Below are positions 43,786 to 52,512 of a stretch of DNA of 64,000 nt, piece after piece (the first letter of the stretch is position 1; each line of letters begins with the position of its first letter). The DNA lies in assembly GCF_013337285.1 (NCBI RefSeq), contig NZ_SUPW01000001.1:806001-870000 (forward strand), written 5' to 3'. Made by a program: the position numbers and the translations under genes. The notes beneath the pieces are model-generated. The model was not told the DNA's origin, did not search any database, and saw only the letters and a list, made by a program, of their open reading frames with translations. The DNA comes from Agrobacterium tumefaciens (lineage in GTDB: Bacteria > Pseudomonadota > Alphaproteobacteria > Rhizobiales > Rhizobiaceae).

Positions 43786-44544
43786 TTAAGGATGCATATG
43801 GTTGATCATGGCGAAGACCTGATCGAAATTGCCGTTCTGCGCAGCAAAACGCAAAGGCTTGCAGCGTTCCACCACCACTTCCCTGTCGTCCGGACGATTT
43901 TCAAGAATGTCCATCACCTCGGAAATGAAGGCCTCCAGCGGCATGGCCCTTTCGTCATTGGCCTGTCCCTCGCCCATCAGCGTCGTCTGCACATAGGGCG
44001 GCACGATTTCGATGACCTCCACCGGCGTCTCCTTCAGTTGCTCCCGCAGCGCGACCGAATAGGCGTGGATGGCCGATTTGGTGGCGCTGTAGGTGGGGGT
44101 CAGCACCATGGGCACGAAGGCCAAGCCAGAGGAGACCGTGAGCACGGCGGCGGCGGGCTGCTTAAGGAAATGCGGCAAAAGCGCCGCCGTCAGGCGGATC
44201 GGCGCGAGAAGATTGGTGGCGATGGTTTCTTCGGCCGTATCCAGATAATCCGGCGCGGTGGCGATGTCTTCCGGCCGCATGATGCCGGCATTGTTGATAA
44301 CGGCGTTGAGGCTCGGATGGGCCTTCACCAGCGCCTCGGCGAAAGCGCGGATGCCTGCGGCGTCCGTCGCGTCCATGACCATCGAGGCCATGCCGGGATT
44401 GGCGGCCGTCACCTCGTCGAGCACGGCCTGGCGGCGGCCGGAAATGACGACCCTGTTGCCGGCCTGATGAAACGCTTCCGCCAGCGCCCGGCCGATGCCG
44501 GAACCGCCGCCAGTGATGAGAATGGTGTTACCGGTGATTTTCAT
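43786..44544 (-). CDS. Short-chain dehydrogenase/reductase
   Basis: 252 residues, Rossmann fold. The cofactor motif is TGGGSGIG at 11-18, followed by VINNAGIM, the catalytic serine in LTVSSGLAFVP and the YSATK dyad. It is closest to the DltE-like SDR subgroup. The substrate is unknown. It is divergent from an HxlR-type regulator, a common arrangement for electrophile-responsive oxidoreductases. Confidence 0.9.
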   Translation of the reverse strand: MKITGNTILITGGGSGIGRALAEAFHQAGNRVVISGRRQAVLDEVTAANPGMASMVMDATDAAGIRAFAEALVKAHPSLNAVINNAGIMRPEDIATAPDYLDTAEETIATNLLAPIRLTAALLPHFLKQPAAAVLTVSSGLAFVPMVLTPTYSATKSAIHAYSVALREQLKETPVEVIEIVPPYVQTTLMGEGQANDERAMPLEAFISEVMDILENRPDDREVVVERCKPLRFAAQNGNFDQVFAMINHMHP

Positions 44545-44587
44545 TGCAGCATCCTTTGCTTGTTGGGTGAAAGGAAGTTAGCTATGA

Positions 44588-44606
44588 TACTCTCTAATCG
44601 AAAGTA
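44588..44606. promoter_or_regulatory. HxlR-type dyad between SDR and regulator genes
   Basis: TACT-N11-AGTA lies in the 103-bp divergent region. A second, weaker TACT...AGTG pair follows at about 44624-44643. HxlR/YodB-family proteins recognise TACT/AGTA half-sites. Confidence 0.45.
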
Positions 44607-44647
44607 GGCACCCAAAATATTTATACTTACCCAATGGAGAGTGTAAG

Positions 44648-45079
44648 ATGAAACGGCACGCCGCCGACCCCGCCATCGAGAGCCGGCGCAAGGTTCCGCC
44701 GCCCACGGATACCGATCCGGTCATCGAGGCGCTGGTTCAGGATATCATCGCCAAGGTGGCGGACAAATGGACGATGCTCATTCTGGAGGTGCTGGAAGAG
44801 CACGGCACGCTGCGCTTCACGCAGATCGGCAAGCATGTGGGCAGCATCAGCCAGAAGATGCTGACAAAAACGCTCAGACAGATGGAAAGCGACGGGCTCG
44901 TGCGCCGCACCGTGCATCCCGTCATTCCGCCGCATGTGGATTATGATCTCACCCATCTCGGCCGCACGCTCGGCAGCGCCTTTTGCGGCGTGTGGATCTG
45001 GGCGGAAACGCACCATGCGGACATAGAAGAGGCGCGGCGGCGTTTCAAAGAACAGCCACCGCGCCCCGCAATGGACTAG
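44648..45079 (+). CDS. HxlR-family (MarR-like) transcriptional regulator
   Basis: 143 residues. The HxlR core is VADKWTMLILEVLEEHGTLRFTQIGKHVGSISQKMLTKTLRQMESDGLVRR with a wing VIPPHVDYDLTHLG. A cysteine (SAFCGVW) near residue 115 could be redox- or electrophile-sensitive. GGAGAGTGTAAG precedes the ATG. It probably represses the divergent SDR gene. Confidence 0.9.
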   Translation: MKRHAADPAIESRRKVPPPTDTDPVIEALVQDIIAKVADKWTMLILEVLEEHGTLRFTQIGKHVGSISQKMLTKTLRQMESDGLVRRTVHPVIPPHVDYDLTHLGRTLGSAFCGVWIWAETHHADIEEARRRFKEQPPRPAMD

Positions 45080-45086
45080 TCGCGCT

Positions 45087-45485
45087 TCAAGCGAACTGGC
45101 TGAGGCCCGGAACCGAGGCGATCACCTGGTCAACGGTTTCGTCACCGGCGTGCTGACGGGCAACGGCGATGGTTTCCTTGGCGAGCGTGGAAATCTCGCT
45201 CATGCCGATACCCTGGCTCATCAACTGCTGGCCAAGACCCATGATGCCGCCGCCGCCGATCGCGCTCATCAGTCCGCCCAGCAGACCGCCGCCGCCATTA
45301 CCGGTGCCCTCACCGTTATATTGCGCCACGAGATCGCTGGCGCCCGGAATGGCTTCGATCATCTTGGCGATCGGTCCGTCGGCCGCCTCGCGCTGGAGAA
45401 AACCGAGAATCATGCCAACGGCCTTTTCGGCCAGTTGAGGGTCGATACCCGCCTTTGCGGCGATCTGATCAACGATTTCGTTCAT
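45087..45485 (-). CDS. Uncharacterised small protein with Gly-rich centre (DUF2267/DUF2780-like)
   Basis: 132 residues. N-terminal helical region MNEIVDQIAAKAGIDPQLAEKAVGMILGFL, then GNGGGGLLGGLMSAIGGGG, then C-terminal helices (MSEISTLAKETIAVARQHAGDETVDQVIASV). The pattern resembles small DUF2267/DUF2780-type proteins, though I cannot settle which. CAGGAGGCAAGA precedes the ATG. A 14-bp perfect palindrome lies 41 bp upstream, suggesting a dedicated regulator. Confidence 0.75.
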   Translation of the reverse strand: MNEIVDQIAAKAGIDPQLAEKAVGMILGFLQREAADGPIAKMIEAIPGASDLVAQYNGEGTGNGGGGLLGGLMSAIGGGGIMGLGQQLMSQGIGMSEISTLAKETIAVARQHAGDETVDQVIASVPGLSQFA

Positions 45486-45525
45486 TCTTGCCTCCTGTTG
45501 AAAAACGACGCCAACATCGAATAAC

Positions 45526-45539
45526 TGACGTTAACGTCA
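45526..45539. promoter_or_regulatory. 14-bp perfect palindrome upstream of the DUF2267-like gene
   Basis: TGACGTTAACGTCA. No regulator gene is adjacent. The ACGTTAACGT core resembles MerR-family LiuR-type sites, but the assignment is open. It lies in the 313-bp gap before the DUF853 gene, which otherwise contains an orphan hairpin (45682-45704). Confidence 0.5.
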
Positions 45540-45681
45540 ACGTAAAACAATCTCATGCCGCATTCAAGCGGCCACGGATAGGTGCGGCAACTTTCATCAA
45601 GCGCTTTTTATTCATCGCCATCAAGCAGTTGTTGCGCCTTGAAACTGTCCTTATAAGATCATCACAACCAAACTATGAAAA

Positions 45682-45704
45682 GGCCGCTTTTACCTTGAGC
45701 GGCC
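45682..45704 (-). terminator. Orphan terminator-like hairpin
   Basis: GGCCGCT/AGCGGCC (7-bp stem) is followed on the minus strand by TTTTC. No annotated gene ends here, so it may close a short untranslated RNA made leftward from the DUF853 promoter region, or be fortuitous. Confidence 0.35.
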
Positions 45705-45798
45705 AAAGAATGTCGCAACGCTTTTAATTCGGACATGGCTTTTGTTAAATCGATTCCGATTTTAAGGGTCATGCATCAGCCGCAGGAGAAAATGGTCG

Positions 45799-47373
<1,575 letters not shown>

Positions 47374-47379
47374 CGACTG

Positions 47380-47482
47380 GAGCATTTCCAGTAAAAGTGC
47401 GTAGCGGTTCTACGTCCGAAAAATGCGTAAAAACAAATGGATAGAGCATTTTCGCGTTTCGGATAAACGCGGAAATGCTCTA
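47380..47482. repeat. Interspersed repeat family 5 (copy 3)
   Basis: GAGCATTTCCAGTAAAAGTG...CGGTTCTACGTCCGAAAAATGC, then TAGAGCATTTTCGCG and CGCGGAAATGCTCTA. It is related in inverted orientation to 38698-38808. It lies between the convergent DUF853 and antitoxin genes. Confidence 0.75.
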
Positions 47483-47782
47483 GATCGGCTTGACGTCGAC
47501 AAGCTCGATCTTCAGCTTTTTACCCACTGAACGAGCCGCTCGCTCGAGCGTATCGAGCGAGACTGCAACATTGTGAGGATCGAGTATTCTTTCGACCTGG
47601 GTACGGCTGGTACCCATTCTCGCAGCCATTTCGGACTTGGTGAGGGATTGCTTCTTTCTGGCTTCTTCGATCTGCCATGCCAAAACTCGCTTGATCGCCT
47701 CGCCATAGATCTCTTCTTTTTCGCCAAGCCCATCAAGGAAATCTTCGAGGGTACCGCCGATAGAAGGTTTTGCATCGCTCAT
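47480..47782 (-). CDS. XRE-type antitoxin (HigA-like)
   Basis: 100 residues. The C-terminal two thirds is a helix-turn-helix (KKQSLTKSEMAARMGTSRTQVERILDPHNVAVSLDTLERAARSVGKKLKIEL). The gene overlaps the upstream toxin gene by 4 bp (ATGA), the HigBA order with toxin first. It should neutralise the toxin and repress the shared promoter. Confidence 0.88.
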   Translation of the reverse strand: MSDAKPSIGGTLEDFLDGLGEKEEIYGEAIKRVLAWQIEEARKKQSLTKSEMAARMGTSRTQVERILDPHNVAVSLDTLERAARSVGKKLKIELVDVKPI

Positions 47783-48156
47783 TTCTTTTTCCCTTTATCG
47801 ATCTTTTTCAATCGCTTGGATCGCTCCTGATGCTCTCTCCAACGCTTGATCGCCTGTTTGATCGCGTCCTGTTGGCCATCCTTGCCCTCTTCCCCGTGAA
47901 GCAGGAGCATTACCCCGCCATCAATTCCGAAATAGGTTCTGGCTTCAACACTTCCATTTTTGATGCTGGAACGGACTTCGCGAACGCCATCCCTGATCGG
48001 CCTGCAAGTAGGCATTCCAATTGGCCAACCGAACTCAACGGTCGCAATGTCCGAGCCGATCGTGCGGCGGTCATCCCTGTCGAGTGAGATAAGCCAGTCT
48101 TTAACGGGCTCCACTCCCTCGCCCGTCGCGAAGAACTTCGCCACGATGCGCTTCAT
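47779..48156 (-). CDS. RelE/HigB-family toxin (Gp49-like)
   Basis: 125 residues, rich in basic residues: FATGEGVEPVKDWLISLDRDDRRTIGSDIATVEFGWPIG, then CRPIRDGVREVRSSIKNGSVEARTYFGIDGGVMLLLHGEEGKDG, then a Lys-rich tail. This is the phage-derived Gp49/HigB pattern of ribosome-dependent mRNA interferases. Both genes of the pair look intact. The genomic surroundings show no integrase. Confidence 0.86.
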   Translation of the reverse strand: MKRIVAKFFATGEGVEPVKDWLISLDRDDRRTIGSDIATVEFGWPIGMPTCRPIRDGVREVRSSIKNGSVEARTYFGIDGGVMLLLHGEEGKDGQQDAIKQAIKRWREHQERSKRLKKIDKGKKK

Positions 48157-48420
48157 ATAAAATCCTTGTACCGTATAAGGTTCAATTTAACAAAGTAATT
48201 ATTCCGGAAACATGTAAGCGCAGCTTCAGCCGTACCTCTCTTATAGGCTCTCAACCTATCTGCTAACGGCGACAGTCTGTCGAGTTGAGTATCGTTTTTG
48301 GTGGAATTTCTCTGCCGCCCCACTCCATCCTCCCGGCCGCCCGCAAAACCCATTGCCTCCCGTCACCACCGCTGCTAATCATCAGACGGTTCAACCCCAC
48401 ATCAAGAAAGGAGGCTTCGC

Positions 48421-48495
48421 ATGGATATTTCCTGCTTCTGGCGCTACCGCCAGATCCGCCACCTTTCTGCCCTGCAGATGCGTTTGCAGGGCTGA
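48421..48495 (+). CDS. 24-codon leader peptide ORF upstream of the ABC-F gene
   Basis: ATG at 48421 follows an essentially perfect Shine-Dalgarno (AAAGGAGG, 48407-48414, six bases upstream). The 24-residue product starts MDISCFWRYRQIRHL and ends at TGA 48493-48495. Codons 8-10 encode Arg-Tyr-Arg, the +X+ pattern at which macrolide-bound ribosomes arrest in erm-type leaders. The last codons overlap a hairpin. It lies 156 bp upstream of an ABC-F gene that itself has a weak ribosome site. The peptide itself has no recognised family. Confidence 0.6.
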   Translation: MDISCFWRYRQIRHLSALQMRLQG

Positions 48496-48634
48496 CCGGA
48501 ACTTCCAAGACTCTGGTTTGCCCAAAAGGCCGCGCGGGACGCAGCTCGTCTGCCATTGCGCATGTTTTCATGACGGATCATCGCGACTGAACAGCCCTGC
48601 CCGCATGTGGCAGCCAGCTTCGTCGATGATCCGT
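48469..48634 (+). promoter_or_regulatory. Candidate attenuator with alternative RNA pairings
   Basis: GCCCTGCA (48469-48476) pairs with TGCAGGGC (48485-48492) inside the leader ORF. The right arm also fits CAGCCCTGC at 48592-48600 (9 bp with 48486-48494), so the two structures exclude each other. ACGGATCATCG (48573-48583) pairs with CGATGATCCGT (48624-48634), enclosing the second partner just before the ABC-F start. CTCTGG (48511-48516) can also pair with CCAGAG (48639-48644) next to the start codon. Confidence 0.5.
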
Positions 48635-48651
48635 TTCGCCAGAGATACATC

Positions 48652-50166
48652 ATGACCCTTATCACGCTTCGAAACCTCGGAATTATCCTGGGCAAGCCGC
48701 TTTTTTCCGGTCTCAGCCTCACCATCCATGCGGGAGACCGCATCGGCATCGTCGCCGCGAATGGCTGCGGCAAATCTACCTTGCTCAATTGCCTTGCTGG
48801 CGAACTGGATGCTAGCAGCGGCGACATCACCCGATTGCGCGGGTTGACGCAGTCCATCGTCCACCAGCATCTGCCCCCGGCCCTTCTCACACGGACAATG
48901 CGGGATGCGGTATTAACCGCCCTGCCCGCGGATGTTATCGACAGCGACAGCTGGCGGGCCGATATTATCCTTGACGAGATGGCCGTGCCGGAAAGCTATC
49001 GCCATCGGCCGCTGCAGGCTCTGAGCGGCGGCTGGCAGCGGCTCGCCATGCTGGCGCGGGCATGGGTCACCGAGCCGGACCTGTTGCTGCTCGATGAGCC
49101 GACCAACCATCTCGACCTTGAAAAGATCAAGGTGCTGGAGGGTTTTCTTCAACAGTTACCGCGCGATACGGCAGTGGTCATTGTCAGCCATGACCGTGCC
49201 TTTCTCGACAATGTCACCAAAACCACGCTGTTCCTGCGGCCGGAAAATTCCTCGCTCTTCCGCTTGCCCTATGGCCATGCGCGGCGGGCGCTCGAAGAGG
49301 AGGACGCCGCCGATGAGCGGCGTTTCGAGCGCGACATGAAGACCGTGCAGCAATTGCGCCGACAGGCGGCGAAGCTCAACAATATCGGCATCAATTCGGG
49401 CAGCGATCTTCTAACCATCAAGACCAAGCAGTTGCGCGAGCGCGCCGAGAAGCTGGAGGAAAAAGCCCGACCCGCCCATCAGGATCGATCTGCCGGAAAG
49501 ATCCAGCTTGCCAATCGCGGCACGCACGCCAAGGTATTGGTGACGCTGGAGGATATTCCCGTCTCGACACCGGATGGCACCCTGCTGTTCCGCACCGGCC
49601 AGCAATTCATCCGCCAGGGCGACCGCATCGTCATTCTCGGCCATAATGGCGTCGGCAAGACGCGGTTGGTCTCGCTTCTGAAGGCGGCTGTAAGGGCTGA
49701 CGAGCAGGTGGCGGAGGGCATCAAGGCCACCCCTTCGCTCGTGGCGGGATATGTCGACCAGTCGCTCGCCGAGATCGATGATGCCAGCACGCCGCTGACG
49801 CTCATCACGCATCGGTTCGACATAGGTGACCAGCGCGCGCATGGGCTGCTCGCCGGTGCGGGCATCGATATGGAAATGCAGAAACGTCGCATCGCGACGC
49901 TTTCCGGCGGGCAGAAGGCGCGTCTTGCCATGCTGGCGCTGCGCCTGACCGAGCCGAATTTCTACCTGCTGGACGAGCCGACCAACCATCTCGACATCGA
50001 GGGGCAGGAAGCGCTGGAGGCGGAAATTACCGGCCGCCAGGCCAGTTGCGTGCTCGTCTCGCACGACCGGAGTTTCGTGCGCACGGTTGGAACCCGCTTC
50101 TGGCTGATCGACAAACGCCGGCTGGTGGAAGTCGACGATGCGGAAGCGTTTTTCGCCTCGGCATAA
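48652..50166 (+). CDS. ABC-F family ATPase (ribosome-protection type candidate)
   Basis: 504 residues with two ABC domains and no membrane segment, the ABC-F plan. First domain: Walker A AANGCGKST, signature LSGGWQRLA, Walker B LLLLDEPTNHLD. Second: GHNGVGKTR, LSGGQKARLA, YLLDEPTNHLD. A charged linker of about 90 residues (EEDAADERRFERDMKTVQQLRRQ ...) joins them. ABC-F proteins act on the ribosome E/P sites, either in translation control or by displacing macrolides, lincosamides or pleuromutilins. The start ATG is 48652. Its leader ORF at 48421-48495 argues for the resistance class. Confidence 0.9.
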   Translation: MTLITLRNLGIILGKPLFSGLSLTIHAGDRIGIVAANGCGKSTLLNCLAGELDASSGDITRLRGLTQSIVHQHLPPALLTRTMRDAVLTALPADVIDSDSWRADIILDEMAVPESYRHRPLQALSGGWQRLAMLARAWVTEPDLLLLDEPTNHLDLEKIKVLEGFLQQLPRDTAVVIVSHDRAFLDNVTKTTLFLRPENSSLFRLPYGHARRALEEEDAADERRFERDMKTVQQLRRQAAKLNNIGINSGSDLLTIKTKQLRERAEKLEEKARPAHQDRSAGKIQLANRGTHAKVLVTLEDIPVSTPDGTLLFRTGQQFIRQGDRIVILGHNGVGKTRLVSLLKAAVRADEQVAEGIKATPSLVAGYVDQSLAEIDDASTPLTLITHRFDIGDQRAHGLLAGAGIDMEMQKRRIATLSGGQKARLAMLALRLTEPNFYLLDEPTNHLDIEGQEALEAEITGRQASCVLVSHDRSFVRTVGTRFWLIDKRRLVEVDDAEAFFASA

Positions 50167-50183
50167 CCATACTCAAAGCGAAG

Positions 50184-50215
50184 GCCCCTCCCGCCAATCC
50201 AATGGCGGGAGGGGC
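50184..50215. terminator. Bidirectional terminator between ABC-F and VOC genes
   Basis: GCCCCTCCCGCC / GGCGGGAGGGGC, a perfect 12-bp stem with an 8-base loop, between convergent genes. Flanking T-runs are weak. Confidence 0.65.
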
Positions 50216-50235
50216 AGCGGGAGGGGCATGCATTG

Positions 50236-51015
50236 TTATTTCTTCTGCGACAATAGCGAAAAAAAGGCGCCCTGCGGGTCCTGACAATTGACGATCCAGC
50301 TTTCGCCGGGGACCTCCATCGGACCGTTGATGACCTTGCCGCCGCCGGCGCTGACGCGAGTGATGGCGGCATCAATGCCATCGACATTGAAGTAATAACT
50401 CCAATGACAGACGGGAACCTGCGGCATACGCTTCATCATGCCGCCGATGGCCTTGCCGTTATAGGCGAAGATGCGATACGGCCCCATTTCGCCCATGTCG
50501 AAATCATGGTCCTTGGTCCAGCCGAAGACCTCGCCATAAAAGGCGGTCGCTCCATCCACATCGTCCGTCATCAACTCATGCCAGCCGACATGGCCGGGCA
50601 GGCTTTGCGCGTCTTCGGGGAAACCGCCGCTTTCCATCGGCAGCGGCGTCATGATGCACAGAACCGCACCATAGGGGTCCGCGACCACCGCAAACCGGCC
50701 AATTTCAGGGATATCCTGCGGCTGGCGCATGACGGAGCCACCCTTTTCCTCGAAAAGCCTGGCCGAGGCATCAACATCGTCGACGGCAACATAACCGGTC
50801 CAGTTCGGCGGAATGCCCTGACCCTTGTGTTCTTCGGTCAGTTCCATGACACCGCCCATGCCTTTGCCGTCAGCCTCCAGCACCAGATAGGGCATTTCCG
50901 GCGAACCGAAATCCTTGGTCTGCCAGCCGGCGACGTGGCCATAAAAGCGGGCGGCCTCTTCCATGTCAGGCGTCATCAGTTCAACCCAGATGAATTTTCC
51001 ATGTGTATCGGACAT
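50236..51015 (-). CDS. VOC-family protein with two glyoxalase domains
   Basis: 259 residues. Two VOC units of similar sequence: residues about 8-120 (FIWVELMTPDMEEAARFYGHVAGW ... ADPYGAVLCIM) and about 140-255 (GWHELMTDDVDGATAFYGEVFGW ... QDPQGAFFSLL). The CFP-30-like two-domain type has no settled function. GAGGAGACGACG precedes the ATG at 51015. It is the last of three minus-strand genes (DUF899, DUF1579, VOC) that appear to be regulated from the MarR divergon. Confidence 0.9.
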   Translation of the reverse strand: MSDTHGKFIWVELMTPDMEEAARFYGHVAGWQTKDFGSPEMPYLVLEADGKGMGGVMELTEEHKGQGIPPNWTGYVAVDDVDASARLFEEKGGSVMRQPQDIPEIGRFAVVADPYGAVLCIMTPLPMESGGFPEDAQSLPGHVGWHELMTDDVDGATAFYGEVFGWTKDHDFDMGEMGPYRIFAYNGKAIGGMMKRMPQVPVCHWSYYFNVDGIDAAITRVSAGGGKVINGPMEVPGESWIVNCQDPQGAFFSLLSQKK

Positions 51016-51112
51016 CGTCGTCTCCTCAGGAGGTTTGGGCATCTATATTTGGTGATCGCCCGCCGCAGGACGCGGCGGCGCTTTTCTGTTTCTGGCAAAT
51101 TCCGGCAGGGCT

Positions 51113-51607
51113 TTACGCTTCGCGCCGGAATTCCGATGTCATGAAGGTCTTGAATGTACCGTCCGGCTGCTTGACGCTGCCGGAAAAGCTGCGGTGATTG
51201 TCGTCATGCAGCACCAGCACATCGCGATAGGTATCCATGCGGCCGGAGCCGTCAAAGGCGGGGCCTTCTGCTTCCAGCGTCAGGGTCTTGCCGTCCTCTT
51301 CCAGCCAGCCCCTGTAGACCCAGAGATAGGTCATCATCGACCCAATCCAGCTTCCGACAAAATTGCCCCTGGCTTGGTCGAAGCCGACCGTGATCACCGC
51401 CGTCATCTGCGTCCCGTCCGGCATCTTGCCGGTGCCTTCGCCGATGATCCACAGCCCGCCGATGGAGCGGACCGTCTCGGTGAAGCGCTGCGACGGGTCG
51501 TCGGCATCATAATCCCCATGGCCGGAACTGGCGGTCATGACCCAGTTCCCGACGATTCTCGACAGGAATTCATGTTCCTTCTGCGGCTTGGCGCTTTCCA
51601 TTTCCAT
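51113..51607 (-). CDS. DUF1579 family protein
   Basis: 164 residues. The N-terminal EHEFLSRIVGNWVMTASSG, central IGGLWIIGEGTGKMPDG and later YRGWLEEDGKTLTLEAEGPAFDG match DUF1579, a lipocalin-like beta-barrel family of unknown function. Rhizobial members are often next to YCII, DUF899 and glyoxalase genes, as here. It lies 26 bp downstream of the DUF899 gene. Confidence 0.88.
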   Translation of the reverse strand: MEMESAKPQKEHEFLSRIVGNWVMTASSGHGDYDADDPSQRFTETVRSIGGLWIIGEGTGKMPDGTQMTAVITVGFDQARGNFVGSWIGSMMTYLWVYRGWLEEDGKTLTLEAEGPAFDGSGRMDTYRDVLVLHDDNHRSFSGSVKQPDGTFKTFMTSEFRREA

Positions 51608-51633
51608 TGTTGTCTCCTCCTCGTCTGTGCGTT

Positions 51634-52362
51634 TCAGTGGCAGCAGGCTGCAGCTTTCGGCGCGTCCTCATATTGATCGTGCCGGCGCACCCAATCCATT
51701 ACACCGTCTTCATTACGGCCTTTTGGCACCAGATCGAGCAGCATCAGCGTACCGAGCGCCTGTTCCATGCCGCGGGCATAAGCCGAGTAAGTGTGATAAA
51801 TCTTGCCATCTTCGCCCTTGGCGAAAATGCTGACGCCGTGCAGGTCCTTCAGGTCGCCCATCGGTTCGATTTCACGATAATTATAGGTGATTGCCCCGCC
51901 CTTGATATCCTCATCGCGGAAGGAAGCCTGATAATCGTAGTTGAAATCGCTGCCTGATGCGGAAACCCAAGGGAACTTCCAGCCCATGCGGTTTCTATAG
52001 GCTTCGATCTTTTCAAGCGGCGCGCGGGAAACCGCTACGAAACCGGCATCGCCATGTTTCAGATGGATCATCGCGCCATCGACATGGTCGGCGAAAAAGG
52101 AACAGCCGGTGCAGCCCTCTTCCCAATCGGGCGCCAGCATGAAGTGATAAACGATGAGCTGGCTGCAATCGCCGAACAGTTCCTGCAGCGATTTCGGGCC
52201 GGAAGGCGCATCGAAAATATAGTCTTTCGTCACCTCTTCCCAGGGCAATGCGCGTCGCGCCTCGTTCAGCCGATCACGCGCGCGGGTCAGTTCCTTTTCC
52301 TTCACCAGCAGATCGCGGCGAGCCGCAAGCCACTCTTCATTCGAAACAACAGGATGAGACAT
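51634..52362 (-). CDS. DUF899 thioredoxin-like protein
   Basis: 242 residues. The DUF899 pattern is clear: SNEEWLAARRDLLVKEKELTRARDRLNEARRALPW at the start, VYHFMLAPDWEEGCTGCSFFADHVDG with a CTGC pair, and YHTYSAYARGMEQALGTLMLLDL near the end. A short Cys-Cys-His tail follows. These proteins have a thioredoxin-like fold and are presumed to have redox function. It is the first gene of the minus-strand operon and is divergent from the MarR regulator. Confidence 0.9.
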   Translation of the reverse strand: MSHPVVSNEEWLAARRDLLVKEKELTRARDRLNEARRALPWEEVTKDYIFDAPSGPKSLQELFGDCSQLIVYHFMLAPDWEEGCTGCSFFADHVDGAMIHLKHGDAGFVAVSRAPLEKIEAYRNRMGWKFPWVSASGSDFNYDYQASFRDEDIKGGAITYNYREIEPMGDLKDLHGVSIFAKGEDGKIYHTYSAYARGMEQALGTLMLLDLVPKGRNEDGVMDWVRRHDQYEDAPKAAACCH

Positions 52363-52477
52363 GATCTTTCCTCCTTGGATCCGTCTTTCACCACGGCGCC
52401 ACTCCGCTCCACCGGAGGGCGCCGCCTATTTCTGCATTGAAAGTCAGTTAAACCATCAGCGGGGCATCAAGTTCCGC

Positions 52478-52506
52478 TTGACTAATTAGGTTGATATCAA
52501 CATATT
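52478..52506 (+). promoter_or_regulatory. Promoter and 12-bp palindromic operator of the MarR gene
   Basis: TTGACT (52478-52483), 17-bp spacer, CATATT (52501-52506). The perfect palindrome GTTGATATCAAC (52490-52501) fills the spacer and touches the -10, so bound regulator would block RNA polymerase. The predicted transcription start falls on or beside the MarR ATG at 52513. Confidence 0.6.
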
Positions 52507-52512
52507 TATCGC

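Noticed and set aside
48263..48571. 102-codon minus-strand frame upstream of the ABC-F gene
   Set aside because: Covers the leader ORF region but lacks a ribosome site and coherent composition; the 24-codon plus-strand ORF with AAAGGAGG is far better supported.
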